A DNA stretch of 64,000 nucleotides, taken from Aldehydirespirator sp965205155. GTDB lineage: Bacteria > Actinomycetota > Acidimicrobiia > Acidimicrobiales > Aldehydirespiratoraceae. Below, piece by piece: positions 1 to 8,579 of this stretch. Under the pieces are notes generated by a model that searched no databases, was not told the origin of the DNA, and saw nothing but the letters and a program-made list of their open reading frames with translations. Location of the stretch: contig OZ242033.1 of the NCBI GenBank assembly GCA_965205155.1, forward strand, positions 1,736,001-1,800,000, read 5' to 3'. A program made the translations under genes and the position numbers. Each line of letters opens with the position of its first letter. Position 1 is the first letter of the stretch.

Positions 1-1699
1 TGTGGGCCGCCTGCTGGACGTGTTGCTCGGCTCCACGGCCCTCGTGGAGGACGATTGGCGCGCCGCGTCCGACACCTGGATGCGACACCCCGGCGTTGTC
101 GTGGTCACGCCGGCCGGGGACCGGTTGAGCAGCAGAGGTTGGCGACTTGGCGTGCACGGCGCGGCCGGGCTCCGGCCCGCGCTGGCGGAGGCTGATCAGC
201 GGATCGAGGCGGCGCGGGCGGCCTGTGAACGGGCCGATGCCGCCTGCGAAGCGACCCGGAGCGGACTGGCGGCGAGTCGAGCAAGAGTCGACGAGCTCGG
301 TGGTCGACTGGCCGCGGCAGAAGATTCGGCGGCGTCGGCGACCGGCGCCATCAATGGCGCTGAATCTGATCGCCGTGACCTCGATACCGCGAGCAGCACC
401 CTGCGCGACCACTTGATGGAGACAACCCGCCGCCTCGACGAGGCCGCCGGCAGGGCTGCGGAGATCGAATCCAGGCTGCCCGAGTTGGAGGCGGCGGAGG
501 CCGAGGCCCACCAGCGGAGCCGTGAGGCGGCGGAGGCTCGCGCCGCCCTTGACCGGCGTGCAGCCGAGGTGGCGTTGATGGCCGCTGAGCAGAGCGCAAC
601 CGATGCCGGGCTGGAGCAGCGCCAGCAGATGCTGCAAGCCCGCGCGTCGGAATTGGAGGACCGGCTGGCTCGCCACCGCGCCTCGCGGGCTGTGGCCACC
701 GAGCGCATGGCCGGGCTGGAGCGCGAGGCGGTGGTGCTCGAGACGCTCAGACGAGCGGTGGAGGAGCGGACGGGAATCCTGAACGCCGGCCTTGCCGAGA
801 TCCGAGAAGTACGCCGCAGGCACTCCGAGGAGGTCCGAGCCCTGGCTGCGAGCCTCGACGACCTGCGACGCCGGCATGCCGACGCCGAGACTCGCTACGA
901 GACGCTGCGCCAGGCTGAGAGCCGCCGTGACGTTGAGGAGGCGGAGCTGCGCACCTTGCTGCAGGGAGCGGTCGAGCGCCTGCGCGACGCCTACGGCTTG
1001 TCCCCGCAGCAGGCCGCCGAGGCTCCGTTGCCGGAACTGCCCGACGGGCTCGACCCCGGCCAGCGGATGCATCAGCTGGCCACCGAGCTGGAGATCATGG
1101 GTCCTGTCAATCCCCTGGCCCTGGCCGAATACGACGAGCTCTACGAGCGTCACGAGTTGCTCAGCGGCCAGATGGACGACATCCGGGCGGCCCGCAGGGA
1201 CCTCAACCGGGTCATCCGGTCGATCGACGGGGAGATCAGGACCGTGTTCACCTCGGCCTTCGTCGATGTGGCCGCCAACTTCGAGGTGCTCTTCGAGGCG
1301 CTGTTCCCGGGCGGCGAGGGGCGCCTCAGCCTCACCGACCCCGACGACCTGCTCGATACCGGCATCGAGATCTCGGCCAAGCCGTCCGGCAAGAACGTGA
1401 AGCGGCTGTCGCTGCTCTCGGGCGGGGAGCGGACCCTGGCCGCACTCGCCTTCCTGTTCGCGGTATTCCGCAGCCGGCCCTCGCCCTTCTATGTGATGGA
1501 CGAGGTGGAGGCCGCTCTCGACGACGTGAACCTGCATCGCTTCCTGAAGCTCGTAGACGAGTTCCGCACCGACGCACAGCTCGTCATCGTCACCCACCAG
1601 AAGCGGACCATGGAGGCCGCGGACTGCCTGCAAGGCGTCTCGATGAAGCCCGGCGGCTCTTCCATGGTCGTGTCCGAGCGCGTCTCCGACGCCGCCTGA
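1..1699 (+). CDS. smc: Chromosome segregation ATPase SMC, C-terminal part (5' end outside window)
   Basis: The reading frame is already open at the left edge and runs to a TGA, giving about 565 residues of what is normally a ~1,150-1,200 aa protein. The first ~60 residues look like the end of the hinge. They are followed by a long Ala/Glu/Arg-rich heptad region (about residues 60-310), the returning coiled coil. The C-terminal head carries the ABC signature LSGGER (near 1414), the Walker B/D-loop segment VMDEVEAALDD (near 1495) and a TH(Q) switch histidine. SMC with ScpAB compacts and segregates the chromosome. In many actinobacteria smc sits just upstream of ftsY, as here with one gene between. 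Family identification is secure; the N-terminal ATPase half cannot be seen. Confidence 0.95.
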   Translation, partial: VGRLLDVLLGSTALVEDDWRAASDTWMRHPGVVVVTPAGDRLSSRGWRLGVHGAAGLRPALAEADQRIEAARAACERADAACEATRSGLAASRARVDELGGRLAAAEDSAASATGAINGAESDRRDLDTASSTLRDHLMETTRRLDEAAGRAAEIESRLPELEAAEAEAHQRSREAAEARAALDRRAAEVALMAAEQSATDAGLEQRQQMLQARASELEDRLARHRASRAVATERMAGLEREAVVLETLRRAVEERTGILNAGLAEIREVRRRHSEEVRALAASLDDLRRRHADAETRYETLRQAESRRDVEEAELRTLLQGAVERLRDAYGLSPQQAAEAPLPELPDGLDPGQRMHQLATELEIMGPVNPLALAEYDELYERHELLSGQMDDIRAARRDLNRVIRSIDGEIRTVFTSAFVDVAANFEVLFEALFPGGEGRLSLTDPDDLLDTGIEISAKPSGKNVKRLSLLSGGERTLAALAFLFAVFRSRPSPFYVMDEVEAALDDVNLHRFLKLVDEFRTDAQLVIVTHQKRTMEAADCLQGVSMKPGGSSMVVSERVSDAA

Positions 1700-1771
1700 T
1701 CCGGCGAGGTCCGGCCATCGGCACTCCTCACTAACTGCTCTCTCACCCGTTCGGCCTAGCTTTGGGGTGCG

Positions 1772-3082
1772 ATGCAGGATCCCGACGCCGCCAGCCGGAC
1801 CGCGGTGGTCAGGCCGCCGGACGCCGACCGCGCCATCTCGCGAGCAGCCCCGGCGGCTCGACGACCTGCCTGGCAGGTTGCCGCGGTGGTGATCCTGGCG
1901 TGCCTGGTTCTCGTCGCCGGAACCATCCTCGGAGTGATCCTGTCCGATGGCCAGGACGCGAGCCTCGCCCCGGGGCTGCGACCGGCCTCACCCGGTGAGG
2001 TCGCCGCGGTCGACGGTTCCGGGGAGCCGGCGACCGGCGAGCAGCCGGCCGTCGAGCAGCTCGCCGGCGAAGCCCAGATCGACGAACGCTCAGAACCCGG
2101 CGAGGGAGCATCCTCGGACGGTCCGGCTGTCGCCCCGGTCGAGCAGGTCCCGGATCCGACCGTCCCGCAGTATCCCGCGCCGGCCGTCTCCGAGGAGCCG
2201 GCCGTGGCCGTGGCCGAGGCGCTCAGCCCGTCCGTGGTTCTCGTCGAGGTCGATGCGTCGATCGGTTTCGGCCTGGGCTCCGGCATCGTCTGGGACGCCG
2301 ACAACGGGTACATCGTCACCAACCAGCACGTCGTGGAGGGCACCGACGGCGTGACCATCGTGCTGTCGGACGGGACCCGCCTCGACGGCGAGGTCGTCGG
2401 CGGGTCGTCCGGGCACGACGTGGCGGTGGTACGGGTCGATCCCGAGGCCGCTGAACTGGTGGGCGCCACCTTCGCGCCCGCCTCGTCGGTGCGGGTGGGT
2501 CAGCTGGCCGTGGCCATCGGCAGCCCGCTCGGCCTGACGGGCACGGTCACCGCGGGGATCGTGAGTGCGGTCAGGATCCAGGTCCAGGGCGGTTCCGACC
2601 CGAACTCGCCGGTGCCGGTGGAGATGATCCAGACCGACGCCGCCATCAACCGCGGCAACTCCGGAGGCGCGCTGGCCGACTGGCAGGGCCGGGTCATCGG
2701 GATGAACACGATGATCCAGACCACCACCGGCGGCAGCATCGGTCTGGGCTTCGCAGTTCCCAGCGACACCGTCGATCTGATCGCCACCCGCATCATCAAC
2801 GGCGAGTCGCTGGAGCTCGGGTACCTCGGCATCAGCGGCCAGGCCGGCGAGGGCGACGATGTGGGGGTGGTAGTGGCCGAAGTCCTGCCCGCGTCCCCGG
2901 CCGACGAGGCCGGGCTGGTGCCGGGTGACGTGATCATCAGCCTCGACGACGAGCCTATGTACGACATCACGGAGCTCTCGGCAGCCATCAAGCTGCGCAG
3001 GCCCGGCGAGACCGTCGAGTTGACGATCAGGCGGGGCGGCGACCTCTACGTCGCCACGGCCGTGCTGGACGCGCTGGGATGA
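1772..3082 (+). CDS. HtrA/DegP-like membrane-anchored serine protease with PDZ domain
   Basis: 436 aa. A cytoplasmic N-terminus of ~35 residues precedes one transmembrane segment (about 36-58). A Pro/Glu/Ala-rich linker then leads to a trypsin-like domain (about 150-340) with a visible catalytic triad: His in TNQHVVEG (~185), Asp in HDVAVV (~215) and Ser in GNSGGAL (~296). A C-terminal PDZ domain (about 350-430) contains the GLVPGDVI segment. The topology predicts an extracytoplasmic quality-control protease that degrades misfolded envelope proteins. It overlaps ftsY by 4 nt (ATGA), so the two are probably translationally coupled. A protease between smc and ftsY is not the usual arrangement and may link envelope stress to the SRP pathway, which is inference. 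Confidence 0.9.
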   Translation: MQDPDAASRTAVVRPPDADRAISRAAPAARRPAWQVAAVVILACLVLVAGTILGVILSDGQDASLAPGLRPASPGEVAAVDGSGEPATGEQPAVEQLAGEAQIDERSEPGEGASSDGPAVAPVEQVPDPTVPQYPAPAVSEEPAVAVAEALSPSVVLVEVDASIGFGLGSGIVWDADNGYIVTNQHVVEGTDGVTIVLSDGTRLDGEVVGGSSGHDVAVVRVDPEAAELVGATFAPASSVRVGQLAVAIGSPLGLTGTVTAGIVSAVRIQVQGGSDPNSPVPVEMIQTDAAINRGNSGGALADWQGRVIGMNTMIQTTTGGSIGLGFAVPSDTVDLIATRIINGESLELGYLGISGQAGEGDDVGVVVAEVLPASPADEAGLVPGDVIISLDDEPMYDITELSAAIKLRRPGETVELTIRRGGDLYVATAVLDALG

Positions 3083-4167
3083 CGCTGGAAGTCATTGTCG
3101 GGCTGGCCGTGCTGGCGGGCGTGGTGCTGGTTGCGGCCATCGTTGTGCTCATGCGCCGCCGGTCGCCGGACCCTGGTGCTGGTGCCGGTGCGGCCGCGGT
3201 GGGCGAGGTCGCGGATCGCGTCGTCGGTCGCCTGGCCGACAGGGCTGCCGGAAGCACGGAGCGGTCGACGGTCTCGCTGCGCGACCGCCTGTCGAAGGCT
3301 CGCACCGCGCTGACCGGGTCGTTGGGTTCCGCCCTGGAGCGGACCTCGACCTCCGCCGACGCATGGACCGAGGTGACCGAGGCCCTGATCAGGGCCGATG
3401 TCGGGTTGGGAGCCAGCTCCGAGATCGTCGAGGCGGCGAGGTCGCGGATCGAGTTCGCGGCACATGACCCCTCCGAAGCGATGAACGCACTGCAGGCCGA
3501 ACTGCGCCAGCGGCTCGCAGGCTTCGACCGGTCACTGGCCCGACGGGCCGACGGCGGGGGCCCGTCGGTGTGGCTGTTCGTCGGGGTCAACGGCACGGGA
3601 AAGACGACCACCATCGGCAAGCTGGCCAAGCGCGAGGCCGACACCGGGAGCCGGGTGGTGCTGGCCGCGGGCGACACGTTCCGGGCCGCGGCCTCGGACC
3701 AGTTGGCCATGTGGGCCGAGCGGTCCTCCGCTCACATTGTGCGGGGCGCGGCCGGTGCCGACCCCGCGTCGGTGGTGTACGACGCGGTCGAGTCGGCTAC
3801 GGCCAGAGGGGCGGATCTGGTCCTGGCCGACACCGCCGGCCGGTTCCACACCGAGCAGAACCTCATGGCCGAGTTGCAGAAGGTGCGGCGGGTAGCGGAC
3901 AGGGGATCGGGTGTCGTCACCGAGACCCTTCTGGTGCTCGATGCCACCACTGGGCAGAACGGCTTGGCCCAAGCGCGGCAGTTCACCGAGGCGGTCGACG
4001 TCACCGGGGTGGTGCTCACCAAGCTGGACGGGTCGGCCAAGGGCGGGATCGTGGTGGCGGTGCAGGCTGAGCTCGGAGTGCCGGTGAAACTCATCGGAGT
4101 CGGCGAGGGAATCGCCGATCTCGTGCCCTTCGACACCTCGGAGTTCGTGGAGGCCCTGTTCGCCTGA
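3079..4167 (+). CDS. ftsY: Signal recognition particle receptor FtsY
   Basis: 362 aa. A hydrophobic N-terminal helix (residues ~4-24) is followed by a short basic/acidic linker, the helical N domain (~60-150) and the GTPase G domain. GTPase motifs are visible: G1 GVNGTGKTT (Lys 175), G3 DTAGRFHTE and G4 TKLDGSAKGG. FtsY docks the SRP-ribosome complex at the membrane and reciprocally activates GTP hydrolysis with Ffh. The N-terminal membrane helix is typical of actinobacterial FtsY, which lack the long acidic A domain of Escherichia coli. ffh follows 82 bp downstream, placing both SRP GTPases together. Confidence 0.97.
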   Translation: MTLEVIVGLAVLAGVVLVAAIVVLMRRRSPDPGAGAGAAAVGEVADRVVGRLADRAAGSTERSTVSLRDRLSKARTALTGSLGSALERTSTSADAWTEVTEALIRADVGLGASSEIVEAARSRIEFAAHDPSEAMNALQAELRQRLAGFDRSLARRADGGGPSVWLFVGVNGTGKTTTIGKLAKREADTGSRVVLAAGDTFRAAASDQLAMWAERSSAHIVRGAAGADPASVVYDAVESATARGADLVLADTAGRFHTEQNLMAELQKVRRVADRGSGVVTETLLVLDATTGQNGLAQARQFTEAVDVTGVVLTKLDGSAKGGIVVAVQAELGVPVKLIGVGEGIADLVPFDTSEFVEALFA

Positions 4168-4249
4168 GCCGGCTCCTGCCAATCGCCGCTGCCCGCTCGG
4201 CCTCTGAGCCGAGTCCATGTCGAAGCCCTCCGGGTAGTGTGGCTCGGCC

Positions 4250-5722
4250 ATGTTCGACACGCTGACCAGCCGTTTCGAGACCGCCTTCTCCAGGCTGCGC
4301 GGCAAGGGACGGCTCTCCGTGGAGGATGTCGATGCCGCTCTGCGGGAGATCCGGGTCGCCCTGATCGAGGCCGACGTCAACTTGGACGTGGTCACGAGCC
4401 TCACCGGGCGTATCCGCCAGCGAGCCGTCGGCGAGGAGCTCTCCCGGGCGCTCAACCCCGCCCAGCAGGTGGTGAAGATCGTGCTCTCCGAGCTCACCAC
4501 GAGCCTGGGCGGTGAGCAGCTGGCCATCACCTACGCGTCGAAGCCACCCACCGTGATCCTTCTGGCCGGTCTCCAGGGATCGGGCAAGACCACCAATGCG
4601 GCCAAGCTGGCCCAATGGTTCCTGCGCCAGGGCCGCAGCCCGCTGCTGGTCGGTGCCGACCTGCAGCGCCCCGCGGCCGTGGAGCAGCTCCGCACGCTCG
4701 CCGGTCGCGCCGGCGTGCCCGTTTTCAGCCATTCCCGCAGCCCGGTCAAAGCGGCATCGGCCTCCATGGCTGAGGCAGCCCGCACTGGGCGTGATGTGGT
4801 GATCGTCGACACCGCCGGACGTCTGGCTATCGACACCGAGATGATGGACCAGGTTCGCCGGATCTCCAAGGCGGTGCGGCCCCATTACACCTTCCTGGTG
4901 GTGGACGCCACGGTCGGCCAGGACGCGGTCAACTCGGCCAAGGCCTTCCACGACACACTGGCCCTCGACGGCGTGATCCTCACGAAGCTGGACGGCGACG
5001 CCAGGGGCGGTGCCGCCCTGTCGGTGAAGGAGGTTGTGGGGAGGCCCATCGCCTTCGCATCGGTCGGCGAGAAGTTGGAGGACTTCGAGCCGTTCCATCC
5101 CGACCGTCTCGCCAGCCGCATCCTGGGAATGGGCGATGTCGAGACGCTGATCGACAAGGCTGAGGCCGCCTTCGAGGCCGAGCAGGCGGAGGAGACCGCG
5201 TCGCGGCTGCTTGAGGGCACCTTCACTCTCGACGACTTCCTGGCCACGATGCAGCAGGTTCTAGGCATGGGCAACCTTCGGAGCATCCTCGGCATGATGC
5301 CGGGCATGCCGAGGGAGTTGCGCGCTGCCGATATCGACGAGAGCCGAATCAGCCGCATCACCGGCATGATCCACTCGATGACCCCTGCGGAGCGCGCCGA
5401 GCCCGACATCATCAACGCCTCCCGGCGCCAGCGCATCGCAGCCGGTTCCGGCTGCCGCCCCGCCGACGTCAAGGCACTGGTCGATCAGTTCAAGCAGATG
5501 CGGTCCATGATGAGGGGCCTCGGCGGTCTCGGGGGCAAGCGGGGAGCGGCCGCACCAAGGTCCGGATCGTCCAGGCAAGCGGGACGCTCCAGCCGGAAAT
5601 CGTCCGCTTCCAAGCGGCGCGGCACCGGCGGTCGCACCACCCCCAAGGGGCCGGTGCCTGTCTCCAAGGCGCCTCTGACCCTTCCAGGGTTGGAAAAGGG
5701 TGACTGGCCCGGGTTGAATTGA
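4250..5722 (+). CDS. ffh: Signal recognition particle protein Ffh (SRP54)
   Basis: 490 aa. The N domain (1-~95) precedes the G domain, with G1 GLQGSGKTT (Lys 113), DTAGRLAID and TKLDGDARGG. A methionine-rich M domain (~300-430) has the expected LGMGN/GMMPGM stretch and an RNA-binding INASRRQRIAAGSG segment. It binds signal sequences through the M domain and 4.5S RNA through the helix-turn-helix there. A basic Ser/Lys/Arg-rich C-terminal tail of ~50 residues extends beyond the M domain; such tails are common in high-GC actinobacteria. It is followed closely by rpsP, the widely conserved ffh-rpsP order. Confidence 0.97.
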   Translation: MFDTLTSRFETAFSRLRGKGRLSVEDVDAALREIRVALIEADVNLDVVTSLTGRIRQRAVGEELSRALNPAQQVVKIVLSELTTSLGGEQLAITYASKPPTVILLAGLQGSGKTTNAAKLAQWFLRQGRSPLLVGADLQRPAAVEQLRTLAGRAGVPVFSHSRSPVKAASASMAEAARTGRDVVIVDTAGRLAIDTEMMDQVRRISKAVRPHYTFLVVDATVGQDAVNSAKAFHDTLALDGVILTKLDGDARGGAALSVKEVVGRPIAFASVGEKLEDFEPFHPDRLASRILGMGDVETLIDKAEAAFEAEQAEETASRLLEGTFTLDDFLATMQQVLGMGNLRSILGMMPGMPRELRAADIDESRISRITGMIHSMTPAERAEPDIINASRRQRIAAGSGCRPADVKALVDQFKQMRSMMRGLGGLGGKRGAAAPRSGSSRQAGRSSRKSSASKRRGTGGRTTPKGPVPVSKAPLTLPGLEKGDWPGLN

Positions 5723-5760
5723 CCAACGCCCGAGACACCTAGAGGATCAGAGGAATCACA

Positions 5761-6072
5761 TTGGCCGTCAAGTTGCGCCTCATGCGGATGGGGAAGAAGA
5801 AGCAGCCCACCTACCGCGTCGTGGCGGCAGACTCTCGCGCGCCCCGCAACGGGCGTTTCATCGAGATAATCGGGATCTACGAGCCCCGCCGGGACCCCTC
5901 GGTGGTGCGGATCGACAACGAGCGGGCCCTGCACTGGCTGCGCCACGGTGCCCAGCCCACCGATCGGGTGGAGAAGCTGCTGAGGATCAGCGGTGCCTGG
6001 GAGACCTTCCGCGGGCCGGATCCGGCTGGCGCCAAGACCGCCGACGCGGCCAGCGAGGGGGAGGGCTCATGA
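5761..6072 (+). CDS. rpsP: 30S ribosomal protein S16
   Basis: 103 aa, starting at TTG 5761. This start reproduces the conserved N-terminus MAVKLRLMRMGKKKQP and has an AGAGGA Shine-Dalgarno-like stretch ~6-10 nt upstream. The core contains the diagnostic YRVVAADSR and GRFIEIIGIYEP segments. S16 is an early assembly protein of the 30S body. A ~25-residue Ala/Glu/Asp-rich C-terminal extension follows the core. The stop overlaps the khpA start by 4 nt (ATGA), marking the start of a run of tightly coupled ribosome-biogenesis genes. Confidence 0.96.
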   Translation: MAVKLRLMRMGKKKQPTYRVVAADSRAPRNGRFIEIIGIYEPRRDPSVVRIDNERALHWLRHGAQPTDRVEKLLRISGAWETFRGPDPAGAKTADAASEGEGS

Positions 6073-6323
6073 GCGAACTGGCCCCCACCGCCGAGGCAAT
6101 GTGCCGTTACGTGGTCACCAGCATCGTCGACGATGCCGACGCGGTACAGATCACCGCCACGTCGGCCGGGACCGACGCGGTGCGCCTGGATGTCCGCGTC
6201 GCTCAGGGCGAGATGGGCCGGGTCATCGGCAAGCGGGGCCGCGTGGCCCACGCCATCCGGACTCTGGTGCGAGCCGCCGGGTCGCGCGACGATGTGGACA
6301 TCGAGGTCGAGTTCGTCGACTAG
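6069..6323 (+). CDS. khpA: KH-domain RNA-binding protein KhpA (YlqC family)
   Basis: 84 aa, essentially a single type II KH domain with the RNA-contacting GxxG loop as GKRG in the segment MGRVIGKRGRVAHAIR. KhpA acts with KhpB as an RNA chaperone influencing cell division and translation in Gram-positive bacteria. Its position between rpsP and rimM is conserved across Firmicutes and Actinobacteria. It overlaps rpsP by 4 nt, and its 3' end overlaps the most likely ATG of rimM. Confidence 0.93.
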   Translation: MSELAPTAEAMCRYVVTSIVDDADAVQITATSAGTDAVRLDVRVAQGEMGRVIGKRGRVAHAIRTLVRAAGSRDDVDIEVEFVD

Positions 6324-6801
6324 CGAGTCTGCGCCCCTGCTCGAGATAGGCCGCGTCGGACGGCCCCATGGCACCGGCGGCGAGGTGACGGTCACCCTGG
6401 TCTCCAACCGGCCCGAACGCCTGGCGCCGGGATCGGAGTTGCGGACCGATGCGGGGACGCTTCGGGTGACCGCGGCCCGCCCCCACAACCAGCGCCACCT
6501 GGTGACGTTCGCCGGCATCGACGACCGCCACAAGGCCGAGGGCCTGCGGGGCTTGGTGCTGCGAGCCGCACCGATTGCTGATCCCGACGAGCTGTGGGTC
6601 CACGAGCTGATCGGAGCCCGGGTGGTGGAGGTGTCCGGCATCGACCGGGGCCGTGTCGCCGCGGTCGTGGCGAATCCGGCCGGTGATCTGCTCGAACTAG
6701 TCGACGGCACGCTCGTGCCGCTGCGCTTTGTGGTCGACTCGGTACCCGGCGAGTGCTTGGAGGTGGACGCTCCCGACGGACTCTTCGAGGCCGAGCCGTG
6801 A
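6292..6801 (+). CDS. rimM: 16S rRNA processing/maturation factor RimM
   Basis: Conserved RimM core: LLEIGRVGRPHGTGGEV at the N-terminus (barrel), then WVHELIGARVVE and LLELVDGTLVPLRFV in the C-terminal PRC-like domain. RimM binds ribosomal protein S19 and assists 30S head maturation. The start is uncertain. The homologous region begins around 6337, where the only nearby initiator is CTG. ATG 6292, used here, adds a Ser-rich leader (MWTSRSSSS...) and overlaps khpA by 32 nt. No convincing Shine-Dalgarno is seen for either. The stop overlaps trmD by 4 nt (GTGA). Confidence 0.85.
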   Translation: MWTSRSSSSTSESAPLLEIGRVGRPHGTGGEVTVTLVSNRPERLAPGSELRTDAGTLRVTAARPHNQRHLVTFAGIDDRHKAEGLRGLVLRAAPIADPDELWVHELIGARVVEVSGIDRGRVAAVVANPAGDLLELVDGTLVPLRFVVDSVPGECLEVDAPDGLFEAEP

Positions 6802-7553
6802 GCTTCCGCATCGACGTATTCACGATCTTCCCCGACTTGGTGGAGACCATGGCCTCGGCGTCCATAATCGGGCGCAACCGTTCCGCCGGCACGCTCGATG
6901 TGAGGGTCCACGATCTCCGGATGGCAGCTGCCGACCGCCATCGCAGCGTGGACGACGCGCCTTTCGGCGGGGGAGCGGGGATGGTGATGATGGCCCAGCC
7001 GCTGTTCGACGCGGTGGAGGCGATCAAGCCGCCCCGGCCGCTGTACTACCTCTCGCCCGCAGGACGTCGCTTCGACCAGGCCATGGCTGGCGAGTTGGCC
7101 TCCGGCGCGGGGTTCTCGATGCTGTGCGGCCGGTACGAGGGCGTCGATGAGCGGGTCTGCGAGCACCTGGTGGACGGAGAGCTCTCGGTCGGCGACGTGG
7201 TGTTGGCCGGCGGCGAGGCGGCGGCCCTGGTGGTGCTGGAGGCGGTGGCGCGATGCGTACCCGGAGTGCTCTCGAACGAGGCCTCCACCGTGGAGGAGTC
7301 CTTCCGCGACGGGCTGCTGGAGTACCCGCAGTACACCCGGCCGGCGAGCTTCCGGGGCTGGTCCGTGCCCGAGGTGCTGCTTTCCGGCGACCACGGGAGG
7401 GTGGCCCGCTGGCGCCGGGCCCAGTCGCTGGCCCGCACCATCGAGCGCCGGCCCGACCTGATCGAGGGTCGCGGCGGGCTCAGCGATGAGGAGCGTGAAC
7501 TTCTCATCGAGTACGGGCTCGACGCAGCCACCGGACAGGAGAATGCGTCGTAG
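6798..7553 (+). CDS. trmD: tRNA (guanine-37-N1)-methyltransferase TrmD
   Basis: About 251 aa from GTG 6798, which overlaps the rimM stop. This start gives the canonical N-terminus with FRIDVFTIFPDL. The SPOUT trefoil-knot signature is visible as CGRYEGVDERV, then SVGDVVLAGGEAAALV, with the C-terminal helical domain SFRGWSVPEVLLSGDH. TrmD uses S-adenosylmethionine to make m1G37 in tRNAs reading CNN and GNN codons, preventing +1 frameshifting. The rpsP-khpA-rimM-trmD-rplS order is the textbook operon. Confidence 0.96.
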   Translation: MSFRIDVFTIFPDLVETMASASIIGRNRSAGTLDVRVHDLRMAAADRHRSVDDAPFGGGAGMVMMAQPLFDAVEAIKPPRPLYYLSPAGRRFDQAMAGELASGAGFSMLCGRYEGVDERVCEHLVDGELSVGDVVLAGGEAAALVVLEAVARCVPGVLSNEASTVEESFRDGLLEYPQYTRPASFRGWSVPEVLLSGDHGRVARWRRAQSLARTIERRPDLIEGRGGLSDEERELLIEYGLDAATGQENAS

Positions 7554-7645
7554 ACGCACTCGGCTCTGCCACAGGTGGAGGCCGGCACCGGCAGTCGTAG
7601 ACTCGCTCGGCCCGGCCGCCCCGGCGGATGTGAGCGGAGACGATC

Positions 7646-7993
7646 ATGAATCCCACCGACCTCATTGATGCACAGAGCCTTCGCGACGACATTCCTGAGT
7701 TCCAGCCGGGCGACACCGTTCGCGTGCATGTGCGGGTGGTGGAGGGCAACCGGGCCCGCACCCAGGTGTTCGAGGGCATCGTCATCCGGCGCCAGGGCAG
7801 CGGGGTGCGCGAGACCTTCACCGTGCGGAAGGTGAGCTTCGGCGTGGGCGTGGAGCGGACGTTCCCCGTGCACACCCCGGTGATCGATCGCATCGAGCGC
7901 GTCACCCAGGGCGACGTGCGCCGAGCGAAGCTGTACTACCTGCGCGATCGCGTCGGCAAGGCGGCCAAGGTCAAGGAAAAGCGCTATCGCTGA
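7646..7993 (+). CDS. rplS: 50S ribosomal protein L19
   Basis: 115 aa with the conserved L19 segments FQPGDTVRVHVRVVEGNR, QVFEGIVIRRQGSG and FTVRKVSFGVGVERTFP, and a basic C-terminus. L19 sits at the 30S-50S interface. It follows trmD after 92 bp, so it may have its own promoter or leader. In most actinobacteria lepB and rnhB follow; here the next readable product is yraN, starting essentially at the rplS stop. Confidence 0.96.
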   Translation: MNPTDLIDAQSLRDDIPEFQPGDTVRVHVRVVEGNRARTQVFEGIVIRRQGSGVRETFTVRKVSFGVGVERTFPVHTPVIDRIERVTQGDVRRAKLYYLRDRVGKAAKVKEKRYR

Positions 7994-8372
7994 TCCGGCG
8001 GTCGACCCGTCGGATCGAGCCCGCCGACCTGCGGACCGCTCGAAGCAAGCCCGAGGCGCCTGGGGCGAACGCCAGGCGGCCCGGTGGTACCGCCAGGCCG
8101 GCTACGAGATCCTGGACCGGAACTGGCGGGTCCGTTCGGGCGAGCTGGACCTGGTCCTGTTCCGCGACGGGGAGATCGTGTTCTGCGAGGTGAAGGCCCG
8201 CCGCTCCGAACGCTACGGCACGCCGGCGGAGGCGGTGGACCGGCGCAAGCAGCTCCGCATACGGTCGCTGGCCGCTCAGTGGCTGAAGGCCAGCGGGCGC
8301 CGGGGCCGGGTCCGTTTCGATGTGGCCACCGTGACCGGCGTCGAGGTCAACGTGATCGAGGGCGCCTTCTAG
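7986..8372 (+). CDS. yraN: YraN family (UPF0102) nuclease-like protein; start codon unclear
   Basis: The frame encodes the full YraN core: GERQAARWYRQAGYEIL, then NWRVRSGELDLVL and IVFCEVKARRSERYG, matching the GExDL...ExK metal-binding layout of this PD-(D/E)XK-like family. The frame is open from 7884, but I find no ATG, GTG or TTG between there and GTG 8178. That late start would remove the first catalytic acidic residues. The coordinates given begin at an ATC that straddles the rplS stop and are a placeholder; CTG or another rare initiator is possible. yraN next to yifB and dprA is a common conserved neighbourhood. Family call is confident, start is not. Confidence 0.8.
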   Translation: MADPAVDPSDRARRPADRSKQARGAWGERQAARWYRQAGYEILDRNWRVRSGELDLVLFRDGEIVFCEVKARRSERYGTPAEAVDRRKQLRIRSLAAQWLKASGRRGRVRFDVATVTGVEVNVIEGAF

Positions 8373-8575
8373 CGGTTCTGGCGCGGCCGGCGCCGGTCCC
8401 AGCATCCCCGGTGCCAGTGACGGCGCAGGTCGGGTGCCTCGACGGGCACCACGACGTAATGGCCGGTCCCGGCCGGAATGGTGCGGTTGCAGTTGGGACA
8501 GATGTAGTCCTTGCTGGCCAGGTAGGACTGGATGAAGCGGACCTCAACTTCTCCGAGGCGCTCTGGATCGTCCAC
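8369..8575 (-). CDS. Small zinc-ribbon-like protein, actinobacterial type
   Basis: 68 aa from GTG 8575, which is preceded by a good GGTGAG Shine-Dalgarno. The sequence contains a CPNC knuckle (YICPNCNRTIPAGTGH) and a C-terminal RRHWHRGCW segment, which together could supply Cys/His ligands for one zinc ion. I recognise the CPxC...IPxGxxH...RRHWHxxCW pattern from small actinobacterial hypothetical proteins, sometimes mislabelled as ATP/GTP-binding proteins. Function is unknown. It converges on yraN with a 4-nt overlap and follows the tiny membrane-protein gene at 8580-8690 by 4 nt, suggesting a two-gene unit. Confidence 0.6.
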   Translation of the reverse strand: MDDPERLGEVEVRFIQSYLASKDYICPNCNRTIPAGTGHYVVVPVEAPDLRRHWHRGCWDRRRPRQNR

Positions 8576-8579
8576 GGAC

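Noticed and set aside
5877..7559. A 560-codon minus-strand frame opposite rpsP-trmD
   Set aside because: Lies over five conserved ribosome-biogenesis genes; only a GC-driven shadow.
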